Below are positions 45,901-51,437 of a DNA stretch of 64,000 nt, piece after piece. The notes under the pieces are model-generated. The model saw nothing but the letters and a program-made list of their open reading frames with translations. It did not search any database and was not told the origin of the DNA. Source of the stretch: Duganella alba (GTDB lineage: Bacteria > Pseudomonadota > Gammaproteobacteria > Burkholderiales > Burkholderiaceae_D); contig NZ_WKJN01000006.1 in the NCBI RefSeq assembly GCF_009674495.1, forward strand, positions 124,001 to 188,000. Reading direction: 5' to 3'. The translations under genes and the position numbers were made by a program. The number at the start of each line of letters is the position of its first letter. The first letter of the stretch is position 1.

Positions 45901-47011
45901 CTACCTGAAGGGCGGCCAGGTGGTCGCCGTGCACCAGACCGCGATGGCCGGCGCCACCGGCAGCGAAGCGGTGACCTCGGCCGAGCTGAACCACAGCGTG
46001 CCGGTGCTGGCCTTCAGCAGCACCGACGTGGCGCGGCTGGAGACCCTGTCGCTGCTGTACCACGCCGCCTTCGACCGCGCGCCCGACGTGGACGGACTCA
46101 ACTGGTGGGCCACCGAGACCAAGGGCGATACCCACCAGCTGGCCGCCAGCTTCCTGCAGTCGACCGAATCGCTGCAAGGTCTGATGACGCTGAACAACCA
46201 CGATTACGTGGCGCGGCTGCTGACCTACACGCTGGACAAGACGCCGGACGAGGCCGCGCTGGCGCCCTACCTGGCGCGGCTGAACGCGGCGCCGGGCGAC
46301 CTGTCGACGCGCGCCGACGTGCTGGCCGACATCGCCCTGACCAGCGCCCACCGCGCGCTGTGGCTCACCGACGACGGCCTGCCGCTGGGCGGCAAGCTGC
46401 TGACGCAGGAACAGGGCTGGTTCGCCAACTCCGGCAACGACCGGCTGGAGGGCGGCGCCGGCTCCGACCTGCTGGTGGGCGGCGACGGCACCGACACCGT
46501 GGTCTACGGCGGCGCCGCGCGCGACTACAGCCTGGCCCTGAGCAGCGGCGGCGATGTCATGATCGCCGAGCCGGAAGGCAGCCTGGACACCATTCGCCAG
46601 ATCGAGCTGGGCGAATTCAACGGCGTCACGCTCGTCCTCGGCTTCACCCAGGCCAGCACCGCCACGCTCCAGGAGTTGGGCATGCTGTATCACCTGACCC
46701 TGGGCCGCGCCGGCGACTTCCTCGGCTTCGGCTACTGGCTCGACACCGGTTTGCAGGACGCCGCGCTGGGCGCCGCCTTCCTCGACTCGGCGGAATTCCG
46801 CAGCCGTTTCGGCGGCATGGACGACAACACTTTCGTCAGCCAGCTGTACCACAACCTTGGCCAGCAGGCCGACGGCGCCACGCTGGCCAAGTGGGACACT
46901 TACCTGGATACGCATAGCCGCGCCGACCTGACCCTGGCGCTGGCGCACGACGTGACGCTGGTGGGCAGCCAGTTCGGCGCCAACGGCATGAGCCTGATCG
47001 CTAGCTTGTAG
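33947..47011 (+). CDS. Giant repeat adhesin: DUF4347, 28 Ig-like units, RTX, DUF4214
   Basis: 4354 aa. ATG 33947 is chosen because GGAGAGG (33935-33941) is well spaced; the ATG codons at 33929/33932 are upstream in frame. Order: DUF4347 (about 10-160), with IISHGAAGQLQLGN and LLLYGCDVAAGVAGQSF; a beta-rich region and two YNAGTGVL-type modules (160-600); two cadherin-like modules (600-840); 28 Ig-like units (about 844-3690), 18 of type A (FTFSEAPxGFT...NPLVYTAxFTP...YTDxAGN) and 10 of type B (DTGxSNxDLIT...VEVSLDNGxTW...LQVRVxDAAGN); calcium-binding RTX repeats (about 3900-3978); DUF4214 (about 4028-4132); a second short RTX patch and a second DUF4214-like module to the end. There is no Sec signal; the RTX-rich C-terminus points to type I secretion, although no secretion genes are present here. 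Probable surface or biofilm adhesin. Confidence 0.93.
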   Translation: MSNQNRTYNSVLFIDAGVANADALAAGVADDVLVVKLASWRDGVEQIATVLRDYQGLDSIQIISHGAAGQLQLGNTVLDAAHLEQYQAAVREWGAALGADGDLLLYGCDVAAGVAGQSFVDALAFISGADVAASTNLTGAHGDWELEYHSGAIEAAGAVSLAAQQSYEADLALVNNGNNGTITFSTNANVTLLNATGLVAGAVVHVDNILGLGLDLYTQSTNGGGVAVVNVNGSNLIGIPLSDDRLTVNGSLFSPVSYVDLRANSGVFDAVSLNLGSGSLLGNLLGTVVYTVYALDANYQPTGVGVSLTSLLVNEYGLLNFDSMANFKGIYGIRIVNPLGMEVAIDDLQIANARAANSVTSAAYNAGTGVLNITASGIRAGDAIDPTKFTITGANGASYTLTSPVVGASSTTAAAITLNAADKLAINGLLNNNGSSSVDGTGFNIAAAANWDSNLSNGIDLTGNPITVSNVQLPTIASASYNAATHVLTVTGANLVGVAGLANDITVAKLGLTGEGGVTRFLSTSGNVEVNSATSFSVTLSGADIAAVEALLNKNGSISAGGTSYVLSAGDDWNSVIGNANTAVSAAIVVVNNTSNSPPTITGAATAGVGDNATIKPFSSVTVADVNGDNVSMTISFNAANGALSGAGLSGSNGSYTLSAATPAALTAALKALTFTPTANQAAVGVNINTTFTLVATDANGASVTNTSTVITATSINDAPILTGTAAAQNMTAGGALHPFSTVTLSDPDVGASVIVTITPDSATKGAFTPASLSASGFVTTDGGVTYTLSAAAPGAAQAALQALIYKSAAGVSATTTFTVAVNDGSVIVSNNATTVVSAVPSGTTALSVAFSSDTGISNTDLITQTAAQNISGTLSSALLGNEKVEVSLDNGSTWTVATAATGSTSWQLNGQTLSGSGTLQVRVTNPGGSSTPLSTSYSIDTTAPTNTSASVAFSADTGASFTDLITKTAAQTISGTLSGGLVSGEHVEVSLNNGATWVTAAGSTGSNAWSLAGQTLTGSNTLQVRVVDAAGNAGAASSTAYTLDTTPPTVSMSSSVNVLKSGESAVITLTFNETPDNASLTLSDFTAVGGTLANLVATANPRVYTVEFTPNAGLSGLLGNVTLTNNSYTDLAGNSGAGATSPNISITTLGPSVVITSDVAALKTGESANLTFTFTSAPTGFTASDIQVSGGAISGFAPTGNALIYTAVFTPGANVSAPASVTVASGSYTDILGNQGGSGVSPVILVDTKAPTLAITSDLAAVKAGDVATITFTFSETPLGFTSGDVAVSGGTLTGFTGTVNPLVYTAQFTPSAGIASGAASITVAGSNYTDLIGNSGTAGTSPSISIDTVAPTTTGASFSFSADTGVSNSDLITRTAAQTVSGTLSAALAAGETVQVSMDNGVTWSNASASAGSGNWSLAGVTLAGSNTLQVRVNDAAGNHGAAYSAGYVLDTTAPTVLATSDLGALNAGQTATLTFSFSEAPANFSASSLTVTGGTISGLTQTANPLIYTATFTPAAGQLGVTATVQVNAGGYIDAAGNNGQASLTVPIAINTTLPSLLITADDVALKAGEAATLTFTFSTPPTGFTAADISYNNGILSGFAATANPLVYTAVFTPNAGVGSGSADISVSAGAYTDAFGNSGSGASGPAISIDTLAPTVAITSNVAAVKAGETAIVTFTFSELPLGFTAGDVVTTGGTLGSLTVNPGNPLVYTATFTPTAGIQNTAASITIAAGAFTDAAGNGNTGSVTPPISIDTLAPTAVANTVVFSVDSGSSPTDLVTNTSGQTISGTLASALGGGEFVEVSLDNGATWSTATGAGSAWSLSGQTLTASDTLKVRVTDAAGNHGATYSVAYVLDNTPPTATISSNVSAVKAGETATITFTFSEAPSGFDLNDVSASNGVLSNLTATANPLVYTATYTPATGVNGVTDNIVLTASSYTDKAGNAGSGATSPGISVDTQAPLTSGASVVFSSDSGVADLVTNVAAQNLSGTLSANLQGGETVEVSLDNGASWTSATASAGNNTWSLAGQTLSSGAGHNVQVRVSDAAGNHGSAYSAAYTLDQTPPTLAITSSKLVLNSADTPLITFTFSEAPIGFSAASVAVSGGTLSGFTATANPLVYTAIFTPLAGQAAGIGAVSVATGAYTDLAGNNGAGGVVPTITYATVAPGVAILSDVTALKAGDVANITFKFSSAPVGFTFGDITVNGGTLSGLSATADPLIYTAVFSATAGVANGSGAISIASGTFADTLGNLGVGGTMAAITVDTLAPTLAISSSASALNSTTTATITFTFSEAPASFTLGDIGASNGTISNLVQTANPLVYTALFTPAANVAGASAVISVAAGAYADLAGNGGAAGVSPGISIDTLAPTLGGGTVLFSADTGSSNTDLITKTAAQNIAGTLNGGVLAVGDVVEVSLNNGASWTTASASAGSNLWSLFGQTLNGNGTVQVRVSDANGNHGVVTTHNYVLDTTAPTVAVSSDTSTLRNGQSATISFTFSEAPSGFTLGDLIATGGTLSGFAATSNPLVYTVVLTPTPGFNGNASVTLGNNLYTDAAGNDGSGGSSPVISVDTLAPTLAITSSASALKAGDSATITFTFSDAPSAFALGSISASNGTLSGLAATSNPLVYTATFTPGAGIASANAVISVAGSVYADAAGNTGANVSSAPIAIDTLAPTASVLALSFSADNGASNSDLVTNAVSQIITGTLSAPVGAGEFVQVSLDNGATWLNAVTPAPGQWALLPQALTGSGTLQVRVSDAAGNHGSVFSAGYVLDLVAPTMTVTSSATTLKAGEAATLTFTFSEAPTGFTQSDLVPINGTLSGFAVSVGNPLVYTALFTPAAGLGGASAGVTLAPGMYTDLAGNAGGGALSPLITVDTAPPTLQITSSAANLKIGESATITFIFSELPLGFTLGDISVAGGTLSGFGLTANPLVYTALFTPTPGVSAGSGSIVVGAGSFLDAAGNASLAAAITPINYSTQAPNTGIATVAFGSDTGVSNTDLITTSPVQTISGTLDANVQSGDIVEVSVDNGASWTSAVAPVGGVNWALGTPVFLSGSGTLQVRVTDGAGNHGAAYSAAYVLDTTPPTMAISSNAAALKAGESATLTFTFSEAPRGFTAGDIVLPPGSGSISGFTVTANPLVYTAQFTPAAGYSLPAAVSVLSGSYTDTAGNAGGGAVSSPISIDAAPPTLLISSSLASLKIGDTALITFTFNEAPLGFAAGDVTATGGTLSGFTATANPLVYTAVFTPTPGINAGSAVISVAPNVYSDLAGNGGLGANTPSLSLDTLAPLAAATGTPVFSNDTGVAGDLITAISAQTVSGTLSAPLGAGESVQVSFDNGGTWNTAAASSNSWSLVHMLTASGVMQVRVIDTAGNYSAPTSTPYVFDQSAPTVTITSNVPVANGVEPAIITFNFSEAPVGFSNSNITVAGGTLGTLTPTSNPLVYTATFTPLNGVASGSATISVSGYTDVAGNTGGSAAIPSLQIDTVAPTAAASGGVAFSNDSGTGGDLITNNPNQTLSGTLSAPLAAGDVVQVSVDSGVTWHLATVSGTTWSLGRTLVPGTRALMVRVADAAGNVSTTHSVQYTLDTTAPTVTLSSSAATVGQGGSTTITLTLSDPGVLTQGDLLVTGGVISGFSGSGTTYTVVITPPANSTTPITINVGGGLFADAAGNTSTAATPLVVAVNTNPPPVNPGTPSTVDGVQITTQTGVDSRTGLTTHTITVPTITSSRPEDHSTEHANLADIPIGIAASNGNPGTSLVVSLPVGAGFEASGPASLVSGAMALTDLIGRIDDHTAAGQATRAAMETQAQEFLAGLAPNVLLQQATLAMSGSSGATGTVIIDGSDLVVAGGASGGPQHAATLDTTATALVIDARALPQGIGLQLDDVHFAAIIGGATITGGAGDNFFIGDGEAQRFVLTTGSDNDTLYGNGGDDVLITAGGNDYLNGGDGADQMAGGGGNDTLVGGAGNDVLQGGRSDSGQWQFYLKGGQVVAVHQTAMAGATGSEAVTSAELNHSVPVLAFSSTDVARLETLSLLYHAAFDRAPDVDGLNWWATETKGDTHQLAASFLQSTESLQGLMTLNNHDYVARLLTYTLDKTPDEAALAPYLARLNAAPGDLSTRADVLADIALTSAHRALWLTDDGLPLGGKLLTQEQGWFANSGNDRLEGGAGSDLLVGGDGTDTVVYGGAARDYSLALSSGGDVMIAEPEGSLDTIRQIELGEFNGVTLVLGFTQASTATLQELGMLYHLTLGRAGDFLGFGYWLDTGLQDAALGAAFLDSAEFRSRFGGMDDNTFVSQLYHNLGQQADGATLAKWDTYLDTHSRADLTLALAHDVTLVGSQFGANGMSLIASL
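36475..45020 (+). repeat. Coding tandem repeat array: 28 Ig-like units in two alternating types
   Basis: Units average about 305 bases. Reading in order, with A about 101 aa and B about 104 aa: B B AAA B AAA B A B AAA B AA B AA B AA B A B A. Almost every unit ends in a (D)TxAPT-type linker. At DNA level a core close to AATCCGCTGGTGTACAC recurs in most A units (for example near 37852, 40302, 40909, 41522, 43367, 43669), which could allow recombination between units. Confidence 0.9.
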
Positions 47012-47106
47012 GATGCCATTCTGAACGAGGTGAAAACAGTTTTGCCGGAGGGCGGACTCGACAACTGTGAAAAAAATGTGGGCATAATCGGGCGGTAGTT
47101 CCTGAC

Positions 47107-47112
47107 GAGGAG
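47107..47112 (+). promoter_or_regulatory. Ribosome binding site deciding a non-standard start
   Basis: GAGGAG ends six bases before ATT 47119. No in-frame ATG, GTG or TTG exists between the stop at 47068 and GTG 47230, and a start at 47230 would delete the first part of the receiver domain. Confidence 0.55.
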
Positions 47113-47118
47113 CGCGCT

Positions 47119-47922
47119 ATTCTTGCCCTGAATACAACTGAACAAGCACGGCCCGGCATCCTGATCGTCGACGACGAGCGGGAGGAACTGCGCTTTCTCA
47201 CCGATCTGCTGCGCCGCCAGCTGTACCACGTGCGCAGCGCCAGCGACGGCATGGCCGGCTACCAGGCCGCGCTGGCCGCGCCGCCGGACCTGATCCTGAT
47301 GGACGTGCGCATGCCGGGCATGGACGGCTTTGCCGCCTGCCGGCTGCTGAAGGCCAATCCGGCCACGCGCGCCATTCCCATCATCTTCCTCAGCGCCCTG
47401 GACGAGCCGGACGAGCGCGTCGCCGGACTGGCCATGGGCGGCGTCGATTTCGTCGCCAAGCCCTACCACCCGGCCGAGGTGTTCGCGCGCGTGCGCATCC
47501 ACCTGGAACTGGCCGGCCTGCGCAAGGCCGGGCCGGCAGCCGAGGATGCGCCGGCGCCGGCGCTGCCCAGCCTGCACGACCCGGACGAGGTGGTGGCGCT
47601 GGCCGCCATGCGCCTGATCGACGACAACCTGGCGGCGTCGCTGACGCTGGCCGGCATCGCCCGCGCGCTCGGCACGCACGAGAAGCGGCTGTCGCAAGCC
47701 TTCCGCCGCCACGTCGGCACCACCGTGTTCGCCTACCTGGGCGAGGCGCGCATCCGGCGCGGCCGGCAACTGCTGGCCGACACCGACATGACGGTGCAGC
47801 AGATCGCCGAGCTGACCGGTTTCCGCAGCGCCGCCAACTTCGCCACCGCCTTCCGCGAACAGGTCGACAGCACGCCCACCGCCTACCGCCAGGCCATGCG
47901 CCAGCAGGTTTCGCTGCCGTGA
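47119..47922 (+). CDS. Response regulator with AraC-type DNA-binding output
   Basis: About 267 aa if read from ATT 47119 (CTG 47128 is the other choice). The conventional GTG 47230 would remove the acidic pocket ILIVDDEREELRFL, which is clearly encoded in frame upstream. Receiver (about 14-130): acidic pair VDDE, phospho-acceptor LILMDVRMPGMDG, IIFLSALDEPDE, and lysine in DFVAKPYHPAEV. After an alanine/proline linker comes the AraC/XylS HTH (about 160-262): SLTLAGIARALGTHEKRLSQAFRRHVG and MTVQQIAELTGFRSAANFATAFREQ. It follows the giant adhesin by about 107 bases and overlaps the next gene by four bases (GTGA). It may control the adhesin. Confidence 0.82.
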   Translation: MLALNTTEQARPGILIVDDEREELRFLTDLLRRQLYHVRSASDGMAGYQAALAAPPDLILMDVRMPGMDGFAACRLLKANPATRAIPIIFLSALDEPDERVAGLAMGGVDFVAKPYHPAEVFARVRIHLELAGLRKAGPAAEDAPAPALPSLHDPDEVVALAAMRLIDDNLAASLTLAGIARALGTHEKRLSQAFRRHVGTTVFAYLGEARIRRGRQLLADTDMTVQQIAELTGFRSAANFATAFREQVDSTPTAYRQAMRQQVSLP

Positions 47923-48839
47923 GCGGGGACGAGCTGGACGCCGCCCGCATCCGCGCCCGCCTGCTGGCGGCCCTGCACCACGACCTGCGCGCGCCGCTGG
48001 CGCGCATCGCCACCCGCGCCAGCACCGGCTGGGTCGACGTGCCGGCCATGGAGAACGACGCGCGGCGCCAGCTGGAGTGGCTGTCCGACTTGCAGGAGTG
48101 CGCGCGCTTCGAGTTGCAGCCGCCGGAACTGGCGGCGGCGCCGGCCTATCTGCACGGGCTGATGCGGCATGTGACGCACGACGGCGCCGAACTGCCGCCG
48201 CTGGCGGTGCTCGATGCGCGCCGCCTGGCGCAGGTGCTGGCGCGGCTGCGCGAACATTCGGGCGGGCCGCTGGTGCTGCAAGTGCGGCGCACGGCGGACG
48301 CGGTGCGGCTGCACTTCCAGTCCGGCACGGCGGAAGCCCCCTGGCGCGACTTTAAAGGCTCGCTGGCGGACGAACGCATCCTGCCCGGGGTGATGGTGGC
48401 GGCGCACCTGGTGCGCGCCATGGGCGGCGTTTTGCAGCAGAGCGGCGACGCCCTGCGCTTCGAGACGAGCGCACCGCTGGCGGAGGAGCAGGACGCCATG
48501 CCGCCGACGCCGCACTTCGACTGGCCCGAACCGTTCGGCAGCGGCCACGCCATCCTGCTATTGGAGCCGCACCAGCCGATGCAGGATTACCTGAGCGAGA
48601 TCCTGGAAAGCGCGGAGTTCGACGTGCAGTACGAGCCGCAGGACCGCGAGCCGGCGCTGATCCTGTGCGCCGACGAAAGCGTGTGGGACATCTGGCCGCG
48701 CGAGGAAGCGCCGCCGGTGCTGTTGCATGGCGTGGTGCCGCCGGCGCGGCCGATGGATTTCGTCGAGGTGCTGTACAAGCCGGCGCCGCCGGCCATGCTG
48801 CTGTCGGCCTTGCGCCGGCGCCTGCAGATCAGGATTTGA
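47919..48839 (+). CDS. Degenerate histidine-kinase-like protein with pseudo-receiver tail
   Basis: 306 aa, GTG 47919 overlapping the regulator stop (GTGA). The N-terminus resembles a HisKA dimerisation helix with the histidine kept (LLAALHHDLRAPLARIATRA, His about 22-23). The following region looks like an ATPase domain worn down: at the N-box position it reads RRLAQVLARLREHSGGPL, without the asparagine needed for Mg-ATP, and the glycine loop is reduced to ILPGVMVAAHLVRAMGGVL. Residues about 205-306 resemble a receiver (AILLLEPHQPMQDYLSEILE...EVLYKPAPPAMLLSALRR) but have ALILCADES where the phospho-aspartate should be. No membrane segment. Probably not an active kinase; it may be a phosphotransfer or scaffold protein for the upstream regulator. 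Confidence 0.78.
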   Translation: MSGDELDAARIRARLLAALHHDLRAPLARIATRASTGWVDVPAMENDARRQLEWLSDLQECARFELQPPELAAAPAYLHGLMRHVTHDGAELPPLAVLDARRLAQVLARLREHSGGPLVLQVRRTADAVRLHFQSGTAEAPWRDFKGSLADERILPGVMVAAHLVRAMGGVLQQSGDALRFETSAPLAEEQDAMPPTPHFDWPEPFGSGHAILLLEPHQPMQDYLSEILESAEFDVQYEPQDREPALILCADESVWDIWPREEAPPVLLHGVVPPARPMDFVEVLYKPAPPAMLLSALRRRLQIRI

Positions 48840-49682
48840 TTAGCCTGGCAGCTTGCCGCCGCTGACGCGTTCGATGCCGGCCAGGTCCTGCCAGCTGCGG
48901 ACTTCCGCGTAGCCCGCCGCGGTGAGCAGCGCGCGCACCGCCTGCGCCTGGTCGTAGCCATGTTCCATCAGCAGCCAGCCCTGCGGCTTGAGGTGCGGCG
49001 GCGCGCCGGCGATGATGATGCGCAGCGCCGACAGGCCGTCGGCGTGGTCGGTCAGCGCCCCCACCGGCTCGTAGCGCAGATCGCCTTCCGACAGATGCTG
49101 GTCGCCGCTGGCGATGTAGGGCGGGTTGGAGGCGATCACGTCGAACGGCGCGGCCCCTTGCAGCGCGGCATACCAGTCGCTTTGCAGGAAGGTGACGCGG
49201 GCGTGGTTGGTATCGGCGTTGCGCCGGGCGACGGCCAGCGCGTCGGCGCTGACGTCGAGCGCGGTGACGTCGGCGTCGCGGCGCGTGTGCGCCAGCGAGA
49301 CGGCGATGGCGCCGCTGCCGGTGCCCATGTCGAGCGCGCGGCCGTTGAGCGGCAGGCGGTCCAGCGTCAGCTCGACCAGCAGTTCGGTGTCCGGCCGCGG
49401 AATCAGCACGGCGCTGCCGACTTCAAACGGCAGGCCGAAAAACTCGCGCTGGCCGACGATGTAGGCGATCGGTTCGCCATCGAGGCGGCGCCGCACCAGC
49501 GCGGCGAAGCGCTGCGCCTCGCCGGCGCTCAATTCCCGTTCGGACTGGGTGATCAGGGCGATGCGGTTCAGGTCCAGCGCGTGGCACAGCAGCACGCGGT
49601 AATCCAGTCCGTCGAGCAGCGACTGTCGTTGCAGCGCGGCGATGGTGACGCCGGCCATGATGGCGCTGGTGGCGTCGATCAT
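48840..49682 (-). CDS. prmC: Peptide chain release factor N5-glutamine methyltransferase PrmC
   Basis: 280 aa from ATG 49682, overlapping the dsbB stop by four bases (ATGA). It methylates the GGQ glutamine of release factors 1 and 2 using S-adenosylmethionine. N-terminal helical domain (1-75, AALQRQSLLDGLDYRVLLCHAL); REFFGLPFEVGSAVLIPRPDTELLVE; SAM site ALDMGTGSGAIAVSLAH; and the diagnostic substrate motif VIASNPPYIAS. It is in one unit with its substrate gene prfA. It is convergent with the degenerate kinase gene with no bases between the two stops (48839/48840). Confidence 0.97.
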   Translation of the reverse strand: MIDATSAIMAGVTIAALQRQSLLDGLDYRVLLCHALDLNRIALITQSERELSAGEAQRFAALVRRRLDGEPIAYIVGQREFFGLPFEVGSAVLIPRPDTELLVELTLDRLPLNGRALDMGTGSGAIAVSLAHTRRDADVTALDVSADALAVARRNADTNHARVTFLQSDWYAALQGAAPFDVIASNPPYIASGDQHLSEGDLRYEPVGALTDHADGLSALRIIIAGAPPHLKPQGWLLMEHGYDQAQAVRALLTAAGYAEVRSWQDLAGIERVSGGKLPG

Positions 49683-50158
49683 GCGCGCACGCGGCGGATC
49701 AGCACCCAGGCCAGGGCCAGCGTGCACAGCGCGAACCACAGGAAGGACCACTGCGGAATCGACAGGCCGAACCATGGCGCCAGCGCGTCCTCGCACAGGC
49801 CGTCGGCCTGGAACAGGAACGGCAGGTAGGTGGCGGTCGGGATTTTGTTGAGCATGGTTTCCATCGGATCGATGCCGCACGACAGGCCGGGATGGGCCAG
49901 CACCCACAGGTGCTTGCCGGCGGTGCCCAGGCCGCCCAGCGCGGCCAGCAGGCCGAGGCCGACGGGCGCCAGCGGCTTCGGCTTGCCGACGTAGGCGCCG
50001 ATCAGCGCGCACACGCCGATGGCGATGAACAGGTAGCGCTGGATCACGCACAGCGGGCAAGGCAGCATGTCCAGCCCGTGCTGCAGATACAGGGCGACGC
50101 CGATCAGGCCAAAGGCGGCGATGGCGATGGACAGCAGCAGGGAGCGGGTAGTTATCAT
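49679..50158 (-). CDS. dsbB: Disulfide bond formation protein B
   Basis: 159 aa, four transmembrane helices. An inner-membrane quinone reductase that reoxidises DsbA. The first periplasmic loop has the redox pair CPLC (MLPCPLCVIQRYLF); the second loop has the other pair in GLSCGIDPM and ADGLCEDALAPW. Helices lie at about 8-26, 40-57, 66-82 and 138-155. It sits between prfA and prmC, an insertion relative to the common hemA-prfA-prmC order, and its stop overlaps the prmC start, so it is translationally coupled to prmC. Confidence 0.96.
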   Translation of the reverse strand: MITTRSLLLSIAIAAFGLIGVALYLQHGLDMLPCPLCVIQRYLFIAIGVCALIGAYVGKPKPLAPVGLGLLAALGGLGTAGKHLWVLAHPGLSCGIDPMETMLNKIPTATYLPFLFQADGLCEDALAPWFGLSIPQWSFLWFALCTLALAWVLIRRVRA

Positions 50159-50251
50159 GACGTGGTCCGTAGGGGTAATGCGCGCAATTTTCGCACAATG
50201 TTGCTAATCGGGCCTTAGACGGCTCTTAATTTCCCCCACCGGCGCATGCCC

Positions 50252-50278
50252 GGGGTCTGACCCGGCGGGTCAGACCCC
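50252..50278. repeat. Perfect 12-bp palindrome between prfA and dsbB
   Basis: GGGGTCTGACCC (50252-50263) and its exact complement (50267-50278) surround a 3-base loop. The hairpin starts 13 bases after the prfA stop on the minus strand. There is no U-tract, so it is a dispersed repeat or processing/attenuation hairpin rather than a classical terminator. I recall similar palindromes as common in Oxalobacteraceae genomes; that is unverified here. Confidence 0.7.
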
Positions 50279-50291
50279 TTCGGCCTTGGGT

Positions 50292-51368
50292 TTAATCGCC
50301 GAGCGCCGCCAGCAGCTCGGCCTGGTGTTCGGCGATCAGCGCGTTGGTCATCTCGGTCAGGTCGCCGTCCATGATGAAGTCCAGCTTGTACAAGGTCAGG
50401 TTGATGCGGTGATCGGTCATGCGCCCCTGCGGATAGTTGTAGGTGCGGATGCGTTCGCTGCGGTCGCCGGAACCGATCAGGCTCTTGCGGGTGGCCGCTT
50501 CCTTGGCCTGCGCCTCGCGCAGCTGCACGTCCTTGATGCGGGTGGCCAGCACCTTCATCGCTTGCGCCTTGTTCTTGTGCTGCGAGCGGTCGTCCTGGCA
50601 CTCGACCACGATGCCGGTCGGCAGGTGGGTGATGCGGACGGCGGAATCGGTCTTGTTGATGTGCTGGCCGCCGGCGCCGGACGCGCGGTAGGTGTCGATG
50701 CGCAGCTCGGACGGATTGATGTTGACGTCCTCCACCTCATCGGCCTCCGGCATCACCGCCACCGTGCAGGCCGAGGTGTGGATGCGGCCCTGGGTTTCGG
50801 TGGCCGGCACGCGCTGCACGCGGTGGCCGCCGGATTCGAACTTCAGCTTGGAGTACACGCCGTTGCCGACCAGGCGCACGATCACCTCGCGGTAGCCGCC
50901 CAGGTCCGAGGTCGATTCCGACACCATCTCCACCTGCCAGCGGTTGCGCTCGGCGAAGCGGGTGTACATGCGCAGCAGGTCGCCGGCAAACAGCGCCGAC
51001 TCGTCGCCGCCGGTGCCGGCGCGGATTTCCAGGAAGATATTGCGGTCGTCGTTGGCGTCCTTCGGCAGCAGCATTTTCTGCAGCTCCAGGTCCAGTTCGG
51101 CGGTGCGCGATTTGGCGGCTTCGATTTCTTCCTGGGCGAAGTCCTTCATGTCGGGATCGGCCAGCATCTCTTCGGCGGCGGCGATGTCGCCCAGCGCTTC
51201 CTGGTAGGACTTGTAGACCGCCACCAGCGGGCCGATCTCGGCGTGCTCGCGGGTCATCTTGCGGTAGCTGTCCATGTTGTCGGTGGCGCCTTCGGACATC
51301 AGCAGTTCATCGAGTTCGACCAGACGGTTTGCCAATTGATCGAGCTTGGCCAGCATGGATGGTTTCAT
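50292..51368 (-). CDS. prfA: Peptide chain release factor 1
   Basis: 358 aa, typical RF1 length. It terminates translation at UAA and UAG. The stop-codon reading motif is in [15 protein letters not shown] (PAT), the catalytic loop is [20 protein letters not shown] (GGQ), and the C-terminus has [28 protein letters not shown]-terminal coiled coil about 1-100. It follows hemA by 69 bases and precedes dsbB by 133 bases across a strong palindrome. Confidence 0.98.
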   Translation of the reverse strand: MKPSMLAKLDQLANRLVELDELLMSEGATDNMDSYRKMTREHAEIGPLVAVYKSYQEALGDIAAAEEMLADPDMKDFAQEEIEAAKSRTAELDLELQKMLLPKDANDDRNIFLEIRAGTGGDESALFAGDLLRMYTRFAERNRWQVEMVSESTSDLGGYREVIVRLVGNGVYSKLKFESGGHRVQRVPATETQGRIHTSACTVAVMPEADEVEDVNINPSELRIDTYRASGAGGQHINKTDSAVRITHLPTGIVVECQDDRSQHKNKAQAMKVLATRIKDVQLREAQAKEAATRKSLIGSGDRSERIRTYNYPQGRMTDHRINLTLYKLDFIMDGDLTEMTNALIAEHQAELLAALGD

Positions 51369-51437
51369 AGCGTATTCTTTGGAGAGTGAAGCAGGCGCCG
51401 CGGGGCGGCGAGGGGAGGCGGCAGGGAAGCGGAAGCG

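Noticed and set aside
35549..46948. Very long open frames (1518, 1018 and 851 codons) antisense to the giant adhesin gene
   Set aside because: They mirror the repeat periodicity of the sense gene, have His/Arg/Gly/Ala-rich low-complexity translations and no recognisable domains or ribosome sites; they arise from high third-position GC opposite a long gene.
47230..47922. Response regulator read from GTG 47230
   Set aside because: It would delete the acidic-pocket strand of the receiver, which is plainly encoded in frame upstream and preceded by a good ribosome site.
48840..50198. A single 452-codon protein spanning prmC and dsbB
   Set aside because: The upstream part is read in a different frame from dsbB; the true PrmC start is ATG 49682, which overlaps the dsbB stop.
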